A stretch of 64,000 nt of DNA from Vanessa cardui (lineage: Eukaryota; Arthropoda; Insecta; Lepidoptera; Nymphalidae): contig NC_061153.1 of the NCBI RefSeq assembly GCF_905220365.1, forward strand, positions 2,810,001-2,874,000. Direction: 5' to 3'. The position numbers and the translations under genes were made by a program. Below are positions 32,478 to 43,495 of the stretch, one piece after another (positions within the stretch are counted from its first letter, which is position 1; every line of letters begins with the position of its first letter). The notes under the pieces were generated by a model. The model was not told the DNA's origin. It did not search any database and saw nothing but the letters and a program-made list of their open reading frames with translations.

Positions 32478-33640
32478 ATTTCTTATATATAAAGTATTAT
32501 TATATTTCATAAATAAAATTACAACTATTTACAATGACAAATAATAGTGTTTTAGAAGCCTCTTAAAAGCAGCAACGGATTGTGCACGTCTTATATTTAT
32601 GGGCAAGGAGTTCCACAAGCGTACTGCTTGGACAGAGAAGGACTTAGTAAAAAAGGAGGAAGTATGGGAAGGAGTTTTAAGAGTAAGGTTTTATTCGGAG
32701 CGAAGACTGCAGTAATGGGAATCACTAAGGAATTGGAAGGACTGTTTTAGATAAATAGGGGCATTGGGGTTGAATAGTATACAGTAGAGAAGAGAGAGAA
32801 TGTGTGTATTCCTGCGAAGGCGAATCGGGAGCCACTCGAGCTTTTTGCGAAAATCGGAAATGTGATCATACTTGCGAAGCCCAAATATGAACCTGATGCA
32901 AAGATTTTGAATGCGCTCAAGTTTGTTCAATTGATCTTCTCTAAGATCAAGATAACAGCAATCTGCATAATCAAGAATTGGTAAAAGGATAGATTGTGCT
33001 AACGCAATTTTGGTGGGGATCGGTAAAAGGTTACGTAATCTACGTAGGGAACCAACAGCAACAAACATTTTTCTGCTTACCTCACTCATTTGTGGATTCC
33101 AAGAAAGGGTTTTATCGAATATTATACCCAGATTTTAAATTTTATCAGTGTAGGGAATTATGGCATTGTCAAATAAAATAGGGGATAAAAGAGAAAAATC
33201 TATTCGTGAGATTAATATTGGACTGCCAATAATAATAGATTGACACTTAAGTGGATTTATTTTGAGACCGAATGAATTGCTCCAACTTAAGATCTTTTTT
33301 AAATCTGAGTTAATTGTCTGTATTGTCAGTGGTAAATCTATTAGCTTAGAGTGACAGTAAATCTGAAAATCGTCGGCATACAGGTGGTAGAGAGAAGATA
33401 TATTGTGAGTTATGGAATTAATAAAAATCGAAAATAGCAGAGGTGAAAGCACTCCGCCTTGAGGCACACCGGCACTTAAAATAGCCAGTAATATGTCGAA
33501 ATCAACAGTATTGAAGGCATTACTGAAAGCCAGTATGTCAAAACTGTAACTTCCTGGTTATCCATAGCTAATCTGATGTCATCGGTGATCTTAACTAAAG
33601 CAGTAGCCGTACTATGACAAGTTCGGAATCCCGACTATAC
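32478..33640 (-). pseudogene. CR1-like LINE B5, partial and deleted
   Basis: Begins near 33640 with SGFRTCHSTATALVKITDD, passes a frame change and the catalytic SNAFNT block, then loses about 75 residues at 33480 before resuming with AGVPQGGVLSPLLF (33467-33135, HLYADDFQIYC, KINPLKCQSI). It shifts near 33120, then 33089-32691 (MSEVSRKMFVAVGSLRRLRN, FGLRKYDHIS) and the C-terminal LWNSLPINIR-type region to about 32560. The 3' UTR is cut at 32478, before the hairpin. Nearly identical to B4 but opposite in orientation. Confidence 0.82.
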
Positions 33641-33764
33641 TCGTATGAAGTTAACTTTTACATATTACATTCGGCATCTCACAATAATTGTTGCATATAT
33701 TACTTTTAAAAGCAAATAATATAATAAAATATAATAATAATACATCGTTACAATTACTATTTAG
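33641..33764. other. AT-rich spacer
   Basis: Nothing recognised; ends in the duplication flanking the Penelope remnant. Confidence 0.4.
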
Positions 33765-33878
33765 AAGTATGCTTCTTTTAAATAAAACTAATTATAACGG
33801 ATGAATCGCGTATATTAATTAGTTTTATTTAAATGTGTAATAATCGCGAAAATTTAAGACAACATTAAGTATGATTCT
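33765..33878. mobile_element. 90-bp Penelope terminal remnant with target duplication
   Basis: The core 33777-33866 holds only the two outer ends of the Penelope insertion: the aaataaaactaattataacg end and, inverted, the aatttaagacaacatt end, joined with no interior. Flanks aagtatgcttct (33765-33776) and aagtatgattct (33867-33878) differ by one base. The same two ends bound the large insertion at 55331-58923. Confidence 0.75.
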
Positions 33879-34050
33879 GCCACACAGTGAAAACTTAATT
33901 ATATAAAATATAATACACTTTCAATAAATATGAGAAATTAATTTAACCTGCTTATTAATTTTGTTTTTACATGTGTAATATATTTTTTAAATTTATCTAA
34001 TAAACTAATCTTATATGAGCTAACATCAAACGGTATTGTCTCCAAAAAAC
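33879..34050. other. AT-rich spacer after LINE G ORF1
   Basis: No ORF2 or 3' UTR recognised. Confidence 0.35.
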
Positions 34051-35012
34051 TTAATTGTGTCGCTCAACGTGCGTATACGACGAGTTTCGGAGTCTCCGCT
34101 GCGACGAGCGTAAATGCGACCTCCTCGTGTCCAGATATATGTATCGCCATCCATCGCGTCGACCTAATTCGCGTGTTTTATAAAATATATGGCGACTCAT
34201 CGGAGTGAGACGCTCGTTAACATAAAACCGCTTAGGCACCGACTCGACGATTCCCGATGAGTCACAGCCGCGGCGCACGCGCGCGGCTCGTAGCATTTCG
34301 TCGCGGACGGTGCGCCGAGCGAGACGCACGACAAATGGCCGCGGCCGAGTTTGGCTGCCGTGATCGGCTATTATACGGCGCGGGCCCCAACGCTCAGCGC
34401 TGACCCAATTTTTTTTGCAATTAAAACCACTATATTGGTTGGATATTCGCCATTTTTCTCCTCTAAACCCGAGATTTCGATATCGTTTAGCAGGTTCTCT
34501 TGGTCACGGTCATTCAATTCGGATCGCAGTTGGGCAATTGTTTCGGTCGCATTTTTATCGACAATTTCCGAGTGTCGTTCCTGATTAACTTTTTCTAAAT
34601 TATCTAAGCGTTTCTCGACGCTGTCCACCCGTTTATTAAATTCGGATATAGTCGTACTAAGCCGCGACAGCTCCCTGGTTACCGAAGAAAATTCCAATCG
34701 CAACAGCCTTATCTCATGAGCGAGGGACTTTTCAGAATTATTTTCATCAGCATCTGTGAAATTGTCCTCTGCATTTTCTGTATCTGAGCTGGGAGAGGGA
34801 TGGCTACTGGCGCTCGCAGGGGTAGTACGCTTCGTTCCTACTTTGCAATTGTTGCACAGTATTTTCTTGGGAATGGTGTTTCCCGGCTTTATATTAACGC
34901 ACATTCTATGATAAAGCATAGCGCATTTGGTACACTTCGCGCCATCTATTATTGCGAGGTATTTACCGCAATTATTGCACTTTTCGTCACAACGCTGCGT
35001 TAATATCAACAA
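34051..35012 (-). pseudogene. LINE G ORF1, copy 1: PHD-like finger, coiled coil, FP-like domain
   Basis: The frame 35012-34371 has an N-terminal C-x2-C...C-x2-C-x4-H-x2-C...C-x2-C zinc finger of PHD type (CNNCGKYLAIIDGAKCTKC, YHRMCVN, CNNC), a Ser/Asp-rich linker, a coiled coil (LAHEIRLLRLEFSSVTREL to NLEKVNQERH), then DIEISGLEEKNGEYP. A frameshift near 34370 leads to 34329-34051 with VRLARRTVRDEMLRAARVRR and RFYVNERLTPMSRHIFYKTR, which resembles the baculovirus FP25K family domain. This domain set is known in insect non-LTR ORF1 proteins. The role is probably RNA binding and assembly. Not a chromatin regulator gene: it recurs at 59259-60182 within another LINE remnant. Confidence 0.75.
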
Positions 35013-35494
35013 GGCAATTATGAGTATGGATGCTAGATGGCACTTATAATAATTAATAGTATTTTGTAAAATTATTTTAATTTAATTTAGTTTTATATGG
35101 CTATACTTAATTGTAATCGATTCTTAAGTGTCCAAGTTTATTATTATTTTATATGAACTTTTCTGGCTATTAAACACTTTAATTTAGTATTATATTTAAT
35201 TTAATTGTTAGTGGGTACAAGTTAACTTTCCACTGTACACTAAATTATATTTTTGTATTTGCAGCACATATCACTTTATTTTAGATATCACTAACACTGT
35301 AAATATGTAGTCACAATTTATATAACGTTTTAATAAAACTTTTAAAGATATTTACGTCGTTTTACTATTTTTATTGAATTTAATTGTACATAAACACTGT
35401 CAATGACGTTCCGATGACGGACGAAAAAACATAATAGTGTCTCGACTTTTTGACTTGACTCGTTTGAAATGAATTTGAATTGAACTTGAATTTG
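35013..35494 (-). other. Probable 5' leader of LINE G
   Basis: AT-rich. Shares short blocks in the same order with the region upstream of copy 2 (60183-60480), such as ttttactatttttattg / ttttactatttttgttt and the tgtcaatgacgtt / cgtcaatattgac stretch. Bounded by the BEL fragment. Confidence 0.5.
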
Positions 35495-38400
35495 AATTGA
35501 CTTGTTAGACCAATTATGGTTTGAATTTTTATCTGGACACAAAGAAGTTATGCGTAGCTCCAATCCTAAAGAATTAAATAGTTCTAGTTACATTTCGAAT
35601 GATGTTTACGATAAGACTGAAGACATTTATATCTCATACAAAACAGAATTAAAATTAGTACTAAAGAATTTTAACGAAAGCACTTCCAATGATAACTCTC
35701 ATTGTGAGAAACCTATGAGTAATGTAAAGTACCCCAAAATCAATATTCCTAATTTCTCTGGCAATTATTCTGAATGGACAACGTTTAAGCAAATGTTCAC
35801 ATCATTAATAATAAATAACTCTTCCTTGGATGACATTCAAAAACTACATTATTTAAAAATTTATCTTGTAGGCGATGATGAACAGTTGCTTAGACACGTT
35901 CCAATAGATAATGGCAATTTTACTCGTTCTTGGCAACTATTACAGGAACGTTATAATAATAAAAAATACATTTGTCATCAAACGTTAAAGAGACTTTTGA
36001 GCCAGAAAAACCTTCGAGTTGAATCAGCTAATGGTTTGAGAGACCTCGTCAATACTACTAACACATGTTTAAATACACTTCAAGATTTGGGAATCGATAC
36101 AGAATCATGGGATGTACTGTTGATTCACATCCTCACGTTGAAATTGGATCCAGAAACTAGACGTCAGTGGGAGTTTCATGTTACCAAAACTATCTCTTCT
36201 GAAGAACTTCCTACTTACAAACAATTTACTGAATTTTTATCCGAAACTTTCCGCGCTGTAGAGTGTCTTGATCCAAGATCAACGAAAACCCAACCTAATA
36301 GTAAAATAAAAGCACTCTATGTAACAAATGATAATGTATCTTGTCCATTATGTTCGGATAATCACAAACTATATAATTGTAAACAATTTCATAAATATAA
36401 AGTAGACGATCGTCGTAAGTTTGTTTACGACAAGAACATTTGTTTCAACTGCATGGGAGGTAATCATTTTGCCAAAGAGTGCCATAGCAATTCACGGTGT
36501 CGCATTTGCAAACAAAAACAGCATTCGCTTCTTCATCCCGAGGGTAAAAACACGGCCTATAATGACGGTGACAACAAGCCAAACAAGAGTATTGTCACAC
36601 CTTCAAACAATCCTTCAAACCATTCAGCATCATTGGTCTCCTGTTTCTCGACAGGTAAAATATTTCAGCAGGTCTTGCTAGCCACGGCGGTAGTCAAGGT
36701 CTCATCGAAAAATGGGGAAGATTACAAACTAAGGGCTTTAATAGACCGGAGCTCGCAGTCATCTTTTGTAACGGAGTCGGCAGTCCAGTATCTGGGTCTC
36801 AAGAAAATTATTAATCTTATTGCAGGTTTGGGTGGAGGAAAGGATGTGGTATCGAAGGCCGCAGTCCAGTTCACGTTAAAATCAATGTATGATCCCACGG
36901 TAAAAATTTCAGTGAACGCACACGTTATCAAATGCATAACGTCTTCATTACCAGCTGAGAAAATCGAACCGATGGAGTGGTTACAACAAAAAAAAATTAT
37001 TGCTAGCAGATCCCGAATATCACACCCAATAGAATCGACATTCTTTTGGGAGCTGAAGTATACACAAAAATACTTCGTGCAGGAATAAAACGAGGACCGC
37101 TTGGTACACCACTGGCCCAAGCAACATGTTTAGGTTGGATTTTATCTGGAGTAATCGAATCAAATACCAAGCCCGCTAGTCACATAAACGTAATGCATTG
37201 TCATTGCACATCTGATTTAAAAAGATTCTGGGAACTTGAATCAGACATTCAACTACCCAAGGAAAAACTTTTCACTGATTAAGAGAAATTCTGTGAACAA
37301 CACTTTAAAATCAATACCTGTAGAGAGAGTGACGGTAGATATATTGTTCGCCTTCCATTTAAAGTTGAAGCTCCTGAAGTCACTTCTTCTCGAGGCATCG
37401 CAGAACATCGTCTGAAATCACTTGAACGTAAATTAGAAAAGGATAAAACATTAAGAGTAAAATATCAAGAAGTAATTGATGAGTACCTAAAATTAAATCA
37501 TATGGAACTTATATCCCCGGAAGAAATCGATAACCCAAAGGCTATTTACTTACCCCACCACGCTGTGGTTCGTGATGACAAAGAAACTACTAAAGTAAGA
37601 ATAGTTTACGACGCGTCCTGCAAGGGTAAAAACAATATGTCATTAAATGATCAACTAGCAATAGGACCTACTTTGGAGCCGGAACTACGGCACATCAAAA
37701 TGCGTTGGAGGCTGACCTCAATTTGCATGTCAGCTGATATTGTTAAGATGTATCGTCAGGTGAAGACCGACAATCGTGATAATGATTTCCAAAGAATTCT
37801 ATGGCGAGAAAATCCTAATTCAGAAATAAAACATTACAAACTTACCCGGGTTACTTTCGGCACAGCTTCTGCTCCATATATCGCAGTCAAGACACTGCAG
37901 CAGGTAGCGCACGATGATGGTGCTGATTATCCAATGGCAGCGGAAAGAATACTGAAATCTTTCTTATTTATCTTTATAATAATAATCTTTCTTATGTTGA
38001 GGACTTCTTAAGTGGTTGTGAAAATGTCAAGCAAGGATATAAAATCTTCACACACATGAATGAACTACTAGGAAAGGCAAGATTAAAACTTCAAAAATGG
38101 AATAGCAATAACAATGAACTCTTGGAATTAATAAAAGGGGAGGAAAGGGATAAAAAGCAGGAAAGGAACTAGAATTGGAGGAAGAATTAAAAATCAAGGA
38201 AGACGAATTAATAAAAATAATGGGACTTACCTGGAACCGACCCGACGACACCTTTCGTTATTCAGTTAATCTTTCGACGTTGCAGCAACCTGTAGCCAAA
38301 AGGATGATTATATCGGATATATCTCGTCTCTACAACCCATTAGGATGGGTAGGACCTAGTGTAATAATAGCAAAAATTATGACCCAGAAGCTTTAGTTAG

Positions 38401-39130
38401 CAGGATTAAGCTGGGACGAAATCGTTTCAAATAATCTTTTAAATTAGTGGTTAACTTACCGCGAAGAACAATTAAAGTTACGTGAAATTCGCATATCAAG
38501 ATGGATCGGCACTCACACAGATGACCACGAAGTTGAAATTCACGGCTTCTGTGATGCATCGAAATCAGCGTACGCCGCAGTTGTGTATGTACGAGTAGTT
38601 CATTCTTTAGGCAACATAAACGTGTCTTTAATCACCTCAAAAACAAAGGTAGCTCCAGTAAAACAAGTCTCCATTCCGAGATTAGAATTATGCGGAGCCG
38701 TACTGTTAAGCAAATTAATAATAGAAGTAGCAATGGTTTTTAATATAAAGAAAAGCAATATACACGCATGGACTGACTCAAGTGTCGTCCTTGCGTGGTT
38801 GAACAACCATCCAAGTAAATGGAGTGTTTTTGTAGCCAACCGTGTATCAGAAATCATACAAACCTCGATCCACAAAACTGGTCACACGTTACATCCAAGC
38901 AAAATCCGGCAGACTGTGCGTCGCGAGGATTACATCCGTCTGAACTACTAAACGCCAAACTTTGGTTCATTGGACCCGAATTTCTCTATCATAAAAATAT
39001 CACGTACAATAAACCCAAAACTACAGTAACAGATTTAGAAGCAATAAAAATTAAAACAAATTGCGCTATATTGGAACATAAAGCAGACAGATATGGGATA
39101 AATATTCATCGCTTACTAAAATGACTAGAA
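35495..39130 (+). pseudogene. BEL/Pao element fragment: Gag, protease, RT, RNase H
   Basis: The frame 35502-37088 has a Pao-type Gag (INIPNFSGNYSEWTTFKQMF, LQERYNNKKYICHQTLKRLL), zinc knuckles (CPLCSDNHKLYNC, CFNCMGGNHFAKEC, CRICKQKQHSLLH) and a DUF1758 protease with ALIDRSSQSSF, where the usual DSG is DRS. Frameshifts follow. 37046-37282, then 37502-38011, hold the RT (VRIVYDASCKGKNN, SADIVKMYRQV). The catalytic YxDD block reads YVED at about 38011-38022 after a frame change. 38175-38396 (GLTWNRPDDTFRYSV, YNPLGWVGP) and 38460-39124 RNase H (HGFCDASKSAYAAVV, RLELCGAVLL, HAWTDSSVVLAWL). Integrase and LTRs are absent. It has many breaks and two catalytic substitutions. Confidence 0.88.
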
Positions 39131-39531
39131 TAATTGCATACTGTAAAATATTTATATATAATTGTAAAAACGAAAATAAAAACAATGTAGAATATATCAC
39201 AGTATAAATATACTTGAGGTGGTGCTTGTAATGTTGTCATGTCTATCATCGTTTTCGATAGATTCTGTATTTCGTGTGGGTGATCCAACGCTCTGGCCTT
39301 CAGGTCTTGCAACCAGAAAGCCTGGGGCCACTCCGGTACTACTATCAAATAAGTCCCCGTCGCACGGTTCAAGTGTGCCAGACCTCTGGGCAATAGGCTC
39401 GGTGGGGGGAACACCCACGCTAGTTTGTGTTGCCAAGTTCTGCTGAAGGCATCTATATAGCTTGCCGAATGATCTCTGCAATCTATTGATACGTAGTTTG
39501 TTACCACAGCACTTCGACTGGAAGCGAAGGG

Positions 39532-39638
39532 ATCTATTTCTGTTGTCTTAAATTTTCGCGATTATTACACATTTAAATAAAACTAATTATAACGGATTTG
39601 AATCGCGTATATTAATTCTATCTCTCTATCTATTTCTG
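39532..39638 (+). mobile_element. Penelope terminal-repeat remnant inserted in the DIRS element
   Basis: The core (39543-39627) carries ttgtcttaaattttcgcg, the aaataaaactaattataa block and gaatcgcgtatattaatt. It is flanked by an exact 11-bp duplication atctatttctg (39532-39542 and 39628-39638). No coding part and no hammerhead-like fold. Confidence 0.75.
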
Positions 39639-40421
39639 GTCGACCCGATTTTTTGAAGACTTCTCCAGTTGCTTGGGGCAAGAGGTGCCATTCTGCAACT
39701 TCTTTCTTCCGTGACTATCGGTCTGCTATGGTGTTGTACCTTCCTGGTAAGTATTGTGCCGACAGAGTTATCTTGAACTGGTCTGTTAGAGTTAGAAATT
39801 CGTATGTCAACCCTAGTATTGTCAACGTTCTCGTTCCGCCTTCTTTCCGAATGTATGCAATTAATGTTCGATTGTCCGATTGGATGAGTATATGAGATTT
39901 GCATAGGGCTGCAGTATTTGCTCTGATAGCTGCCATTACTGCATAGAACTCTTTCCTGTTGCTGTGCCATCTTCGTTGTTGGGGAGACCAGGTTCCTCAC
40001 ATTAGATGGCCATTTAAGTGAGCACCCCAACCTAAATCGGAAGCGTCCGTTGTAAGGAAATGAGTAACCGGCTTTTTGTGTATTGCCGAAGAGTGAAGTG
40101 TGACGTCGAGCAACCACCTCATCTCTTGATACACCATGTGGGGGATTAATTTTCTCTGCCGTGGTTGCTTCTTGTTGAAATACCGAAGCAAGATTTGTGC
40201 TTGTCGACAATGTAACCTTCCCCGAGGTATGACAAAACTGGCGAAATTGAGCTGACCCAGCAGGCTCTGTAATTCGCGAAGCGTGATCTGACCTCTAACG
40301 ATAACCAACGATCGATGTATGTTTGCTTTGAGACTGTTTATCTTCATTTCCGGTAACGACATCCTGTTCTTTAAAGTTTCCCAGCGGATGCCGAGGTATT
40401 CTAGGTCTTGTGTCGGAGTTA

Positions 40422-41414
40422 CGTAGTAAGGTCCAAAAGTTTCCAGTCTTGGAAACACCCGCTGTGTGGACCGGCGCATTGTCATGAAGCAGCAACACTG
40501 CTCGAGACAATTTTCCTCGACGCTTTTCTTTAATAGCATCTCGCAATTGATGTAGTAAGGAAGCGTAGTACTCGCCTGTTATAGTTGTGTTACGCTCTTT
40601 AAAATCCGCTAGTAATATTCCCTGGGAATCCCAAAATATTGTGGCCATGATCTTTTTTTGTGACTGAGACACCTTGGCTTTCTTGGGCCGTGGTGAGCTT
40701 GGACGACGCCACTCCATCGATTCTCTTTTAGACAAAGGATCATAGTAAAGAACCATAGTTTCGTCTCCTGTTACAATTGAATCCAAAACTTCTTTTTGTC
40801 GGCCTTCACAAAGAGATAAAAATTGAGTACAGCACTTCACACGTTCTTGCTTCTGAATAGCAGAAAGAAGTTTTGGGACCCATCTTGCACTGACCTTATT
40901 CATGCCCAAATGCTCATGGAGGATTCTGAGCACAGTTGTTTTCGAAAGACCCGTCATAGCTGCTAATTCTTTTGTCTTTAACCGCCTGTCCTCCAGTACT
41001 TTCTCTTCGACAAACTGAATGTTTTCGTCCGTAATGGCCTCAGACGGACGTCCTGGGCGGGGTTCATCTTCAATTGATTGTCTTCCTAAACGAAATTGTT
41101 TCGCCCATTCTTTTACGGTGGAATATGAAGGAGAGGATTGTCCATATACAGCATCCAAACGTTGTTTGATTTCAGACGGCGTCCTCCCCTCTTTTGTCAA
41201 AAATTTGATCACGGCTCGATACTCAATCTTATCCATTTCGAATTTTTTGCTGACTTTCTGATTTCAAAGGGTTATAACTTTGACAATAAATGAAATAGAA
41301 GAATATTTTAAATTGTGGGTAGAACACAAAAGTGTAATTTTTCAATGTCAAGCTAGTTTAATATCATTGATGAATCCAAAGCGGGTAGGCCGGAAACTTT
41401 TGGACCTTACTACG
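40422..41414 (-). mobile_element. Mariner element 1, internally deleted, in DIRS
   Basis: 993 bp with terminal inverted repeats cgtagtaaggtccaaaag (left) and its complement (right end, 41414), TA on each side (40420-40421 and 41415-41416). Full mariners are about 1.3 kb. It splits the DIRS RT gene. Confidence 0.85.
40458..41236 (-). pseudogene. Mariner 1 transposase, C-terminus deleted
   Basis: About 260 residues in one frame: a paired helix-turn-helix DNA-binding part (RAVIKFLTKEGRTPSEI, WAKQFRLGRQSIEDEPRPGR, ELAAMTGLSKTTVLRILHEH), then WVPKLLSAIQKQERV, the first catalytic Asp in VTGDETMVLYYD and the second in LLLHDNAPVH. The third Asp, in the conserved YSPDLAP...D region, is deleted, and the frame runs directly into the terminal repeat. 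It could bind DNA but not cut it. Confidence 0.87.
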
Positions 41415-42765
41415 TAAGATCGACTTTTTGTAATTGACTATCCAGCCCAGATCTTCTAAGTGCCTCCCGGCCTCCGAAGCCTGAAGACATAACTTGGATT
41501 GGTCTTGGTTGACCAAAAGGAAGTCGTCTAGGTAGACTAGTACACGACATTCCTTGGCACGCAAGGTCTCCGCAACCCAGCATGTTACTGAAGAGAAAAG
41601 ATGTGGCGCCGAGGCTAGGCCAAAAGGCAAACATGTCATTTTGTACAAATGACCTAGGTAACTGATTCGAAGGAACGGGTAGTGTGTTTTTGCTGCCGCT
41701 ACATGAAAGTATGCTTGAGAGATATCTAATTTTATCATCCAGTCCCCCGGTTGAAGAAAATCTGGCACTGCACTTTGAGAGATAAGGCGAAAACGAATCT
41801 TTACGAATTTGTTTAATTCTCGTAAGTCGAAAATCGGTCTCATCGTTCCGTCGCTTTTCTTCCGGAGAAATAGCTTCGAGATAAAACTGGGGGTTAATTT
41901 TGTAACCGGTTGCATTATTTTTTGTTTTAAAAGGTCTTGCACTATTTGAGTCCATGCCGGAGACGGTTTGGTTGCAAATCGGGTCATAACCAGTCTTGTT
42001 GGCATTATTAAAGGAGGTTTTTTGCAAACAGGTATTCGAAAACATGGATTGCTGATATAATGAATTTGTTCGCGCCAAGTGCCTGCCACCGGTTTTTGAA
42101 TGCCTTTAGTCGCCCCCCCCCTGAAGTGTGTCGGATAGTCATTTCTTCTTGGCTTTATTTCGAAAGGACGGGTTTTTGGGTTGTTTGTAGGGGTCAGTCT
42201 TTCCTTTGTATGTTTGTTTAGCGTTTGATTTTTTGTGGGTATCTTGATGATAATTCTGATCTTGTCTTTATGGTCTAGGTTTGAATGTTGATGATAAAGA
42301 TTCGTTATACTTCCTTTTTGCCTGCGTCCTATTTTTGACCATCTGTTGAAGTGACAACCGGTAGTGGGGCCCTCCGAGGGATTGTACCAACGATATAAGT
42401 TGTGTTTTCTCGAATAGGAATTCCTCACTCTGGGGTATACTTAGAAGAGCTGCTTGAATATTTTTATCAGGAATTTCATTAATTAATCTTTTACGTCTAG
42501 TTTCTATGCATTCAGCTCGTGTACCGCACACAATTTGTAATGTGTGTTCAGATAATTTATAAGACGACGATGTAGTTCCGAAAATTTCGCTTATTTTATT
42601 GAAGAGATTATTAGCAGTTAGTTCTGTAGGAGTACTGTGAGATCAATTAACAATTTCTTGTAGGCCTGATTGTAATAATTGCCTTTGGAATAATAAAGCA
42701 TTGGTAATTGCAGCCATAATTTCTTCTGTTGAGGCCAGGAAATCTTTGCTTCTATTTAAGCAACA

Positions 42766-43340
42766 TTTTATTTTTATTTATTTATTATTTAACTCATTAC
42801 AACTTGCTTAGCACTAATATTAGCAATTAATACATATAACATTTATTTTATTTAGAAAAGTAACACTTAAGTTATTAAAATATACTGTAAATTAAATAAA
42901 GCAATGCTAAGCAACTCAAGTTCGATGGACATACCCTCCGTACTAGGTGAACTGTATGACGGTAGGAGCACATTTCTCGATCGCGAGTCAATAGCTGCAT
43001 AGTATAAGCAAAAGTTACATGCTGCTTCCATAATTGTTCTAATTATACAGAGCACTTATTTTAATTTTATATTAATCTTAGTATCACATGATATATACAT
43101 ACAAAGCAAGATGAGACTACCTGTAAATAGTAGAAATTTAACCTTGATAATTTTGAAATGTAATTTATTTATTATTTGTTATATTGTATCTACTGTCGGT
43201 TGTCCCAATAAAATTAAAAATAAAAATAAGTATAAAATAAAAATATATATTTTTTATGTTATGTTAGTAGTAAGCAGATTATGTATTATGTATAGTTTTT
43301 AGGTTTTTTAGTTATTACTAATTAGTTTTATCAATTTCTT
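42766..43340. other. AT-rich spacer with AATAAA-type tails
   Basis: No coding signal. Two places look like transcript or LINE ends: aaattaaataaagcaatgc near 42890 and gttgtcccaataaaatt near 43199. Part may be the 5' or inter-ORF region of B3. Confidence 0.35.
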
Positions 43341-43495
43341 AATCTTTCAACAGCTGGCGGGTAAGATGGAACTATTATATATTCGCAATTTGTATATTTA
43401 TATATTGTTTTTATTACATATATTTATGTACTTATTTTATTTTAATTTATTATACTCTTATTTATTTATTTATTATTATTTAATATATATGTATA

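Larger units (their letters stand above)
39190..42765 (-). pseudogene. DIRS-type retrotransposon: gag end, RT, RNase H; tyrosine recombinase lost
   Basis: In minus-strand order: Gag C-terminus about 42765-42268 (RKRLINEIPDKNIQAALL); 42428-41364 with a frameshift near 42100, then RT: SKLFLRKKSDGTMRPIFDLR, IKLDISQAYFHV, CLPFGLASAPHLFSSV, YLDDFLLV (both catalytic blocks intact). A mariner (40422-41414) interrupts it. It resumes at about 40419 (YLGIRWETLKNRMSLPE, LRELQSLLGQLNFAS, RNase H TTDASDLGWGAHL to 39997), a frame change, 39936-39626 (SDNRTLIAYIRKEGGTRTLT, YLPGRYNTIADR), a Penelope remnant (39543-39627), then 39507-39210 (SYIDAFSRTWQHKLAWVFPP). The tyrosine recombinase that replaces integrase in DIRS elements, and the termini, are missing. 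Confidence 0.85.

Noticed and set aside
34371..35012. Host PHD-finger chromatin protein
   Set aside because: The same domain set recurs at 59.3-60.2 kb in a broken copy, and an FP-like part follows; this is LINE ORF1.
42867..43055. 62-codon minus-strand frame after the DIRS gag
   Set aside because: Low-complexity, no motif; cannot be tied to DIRS.
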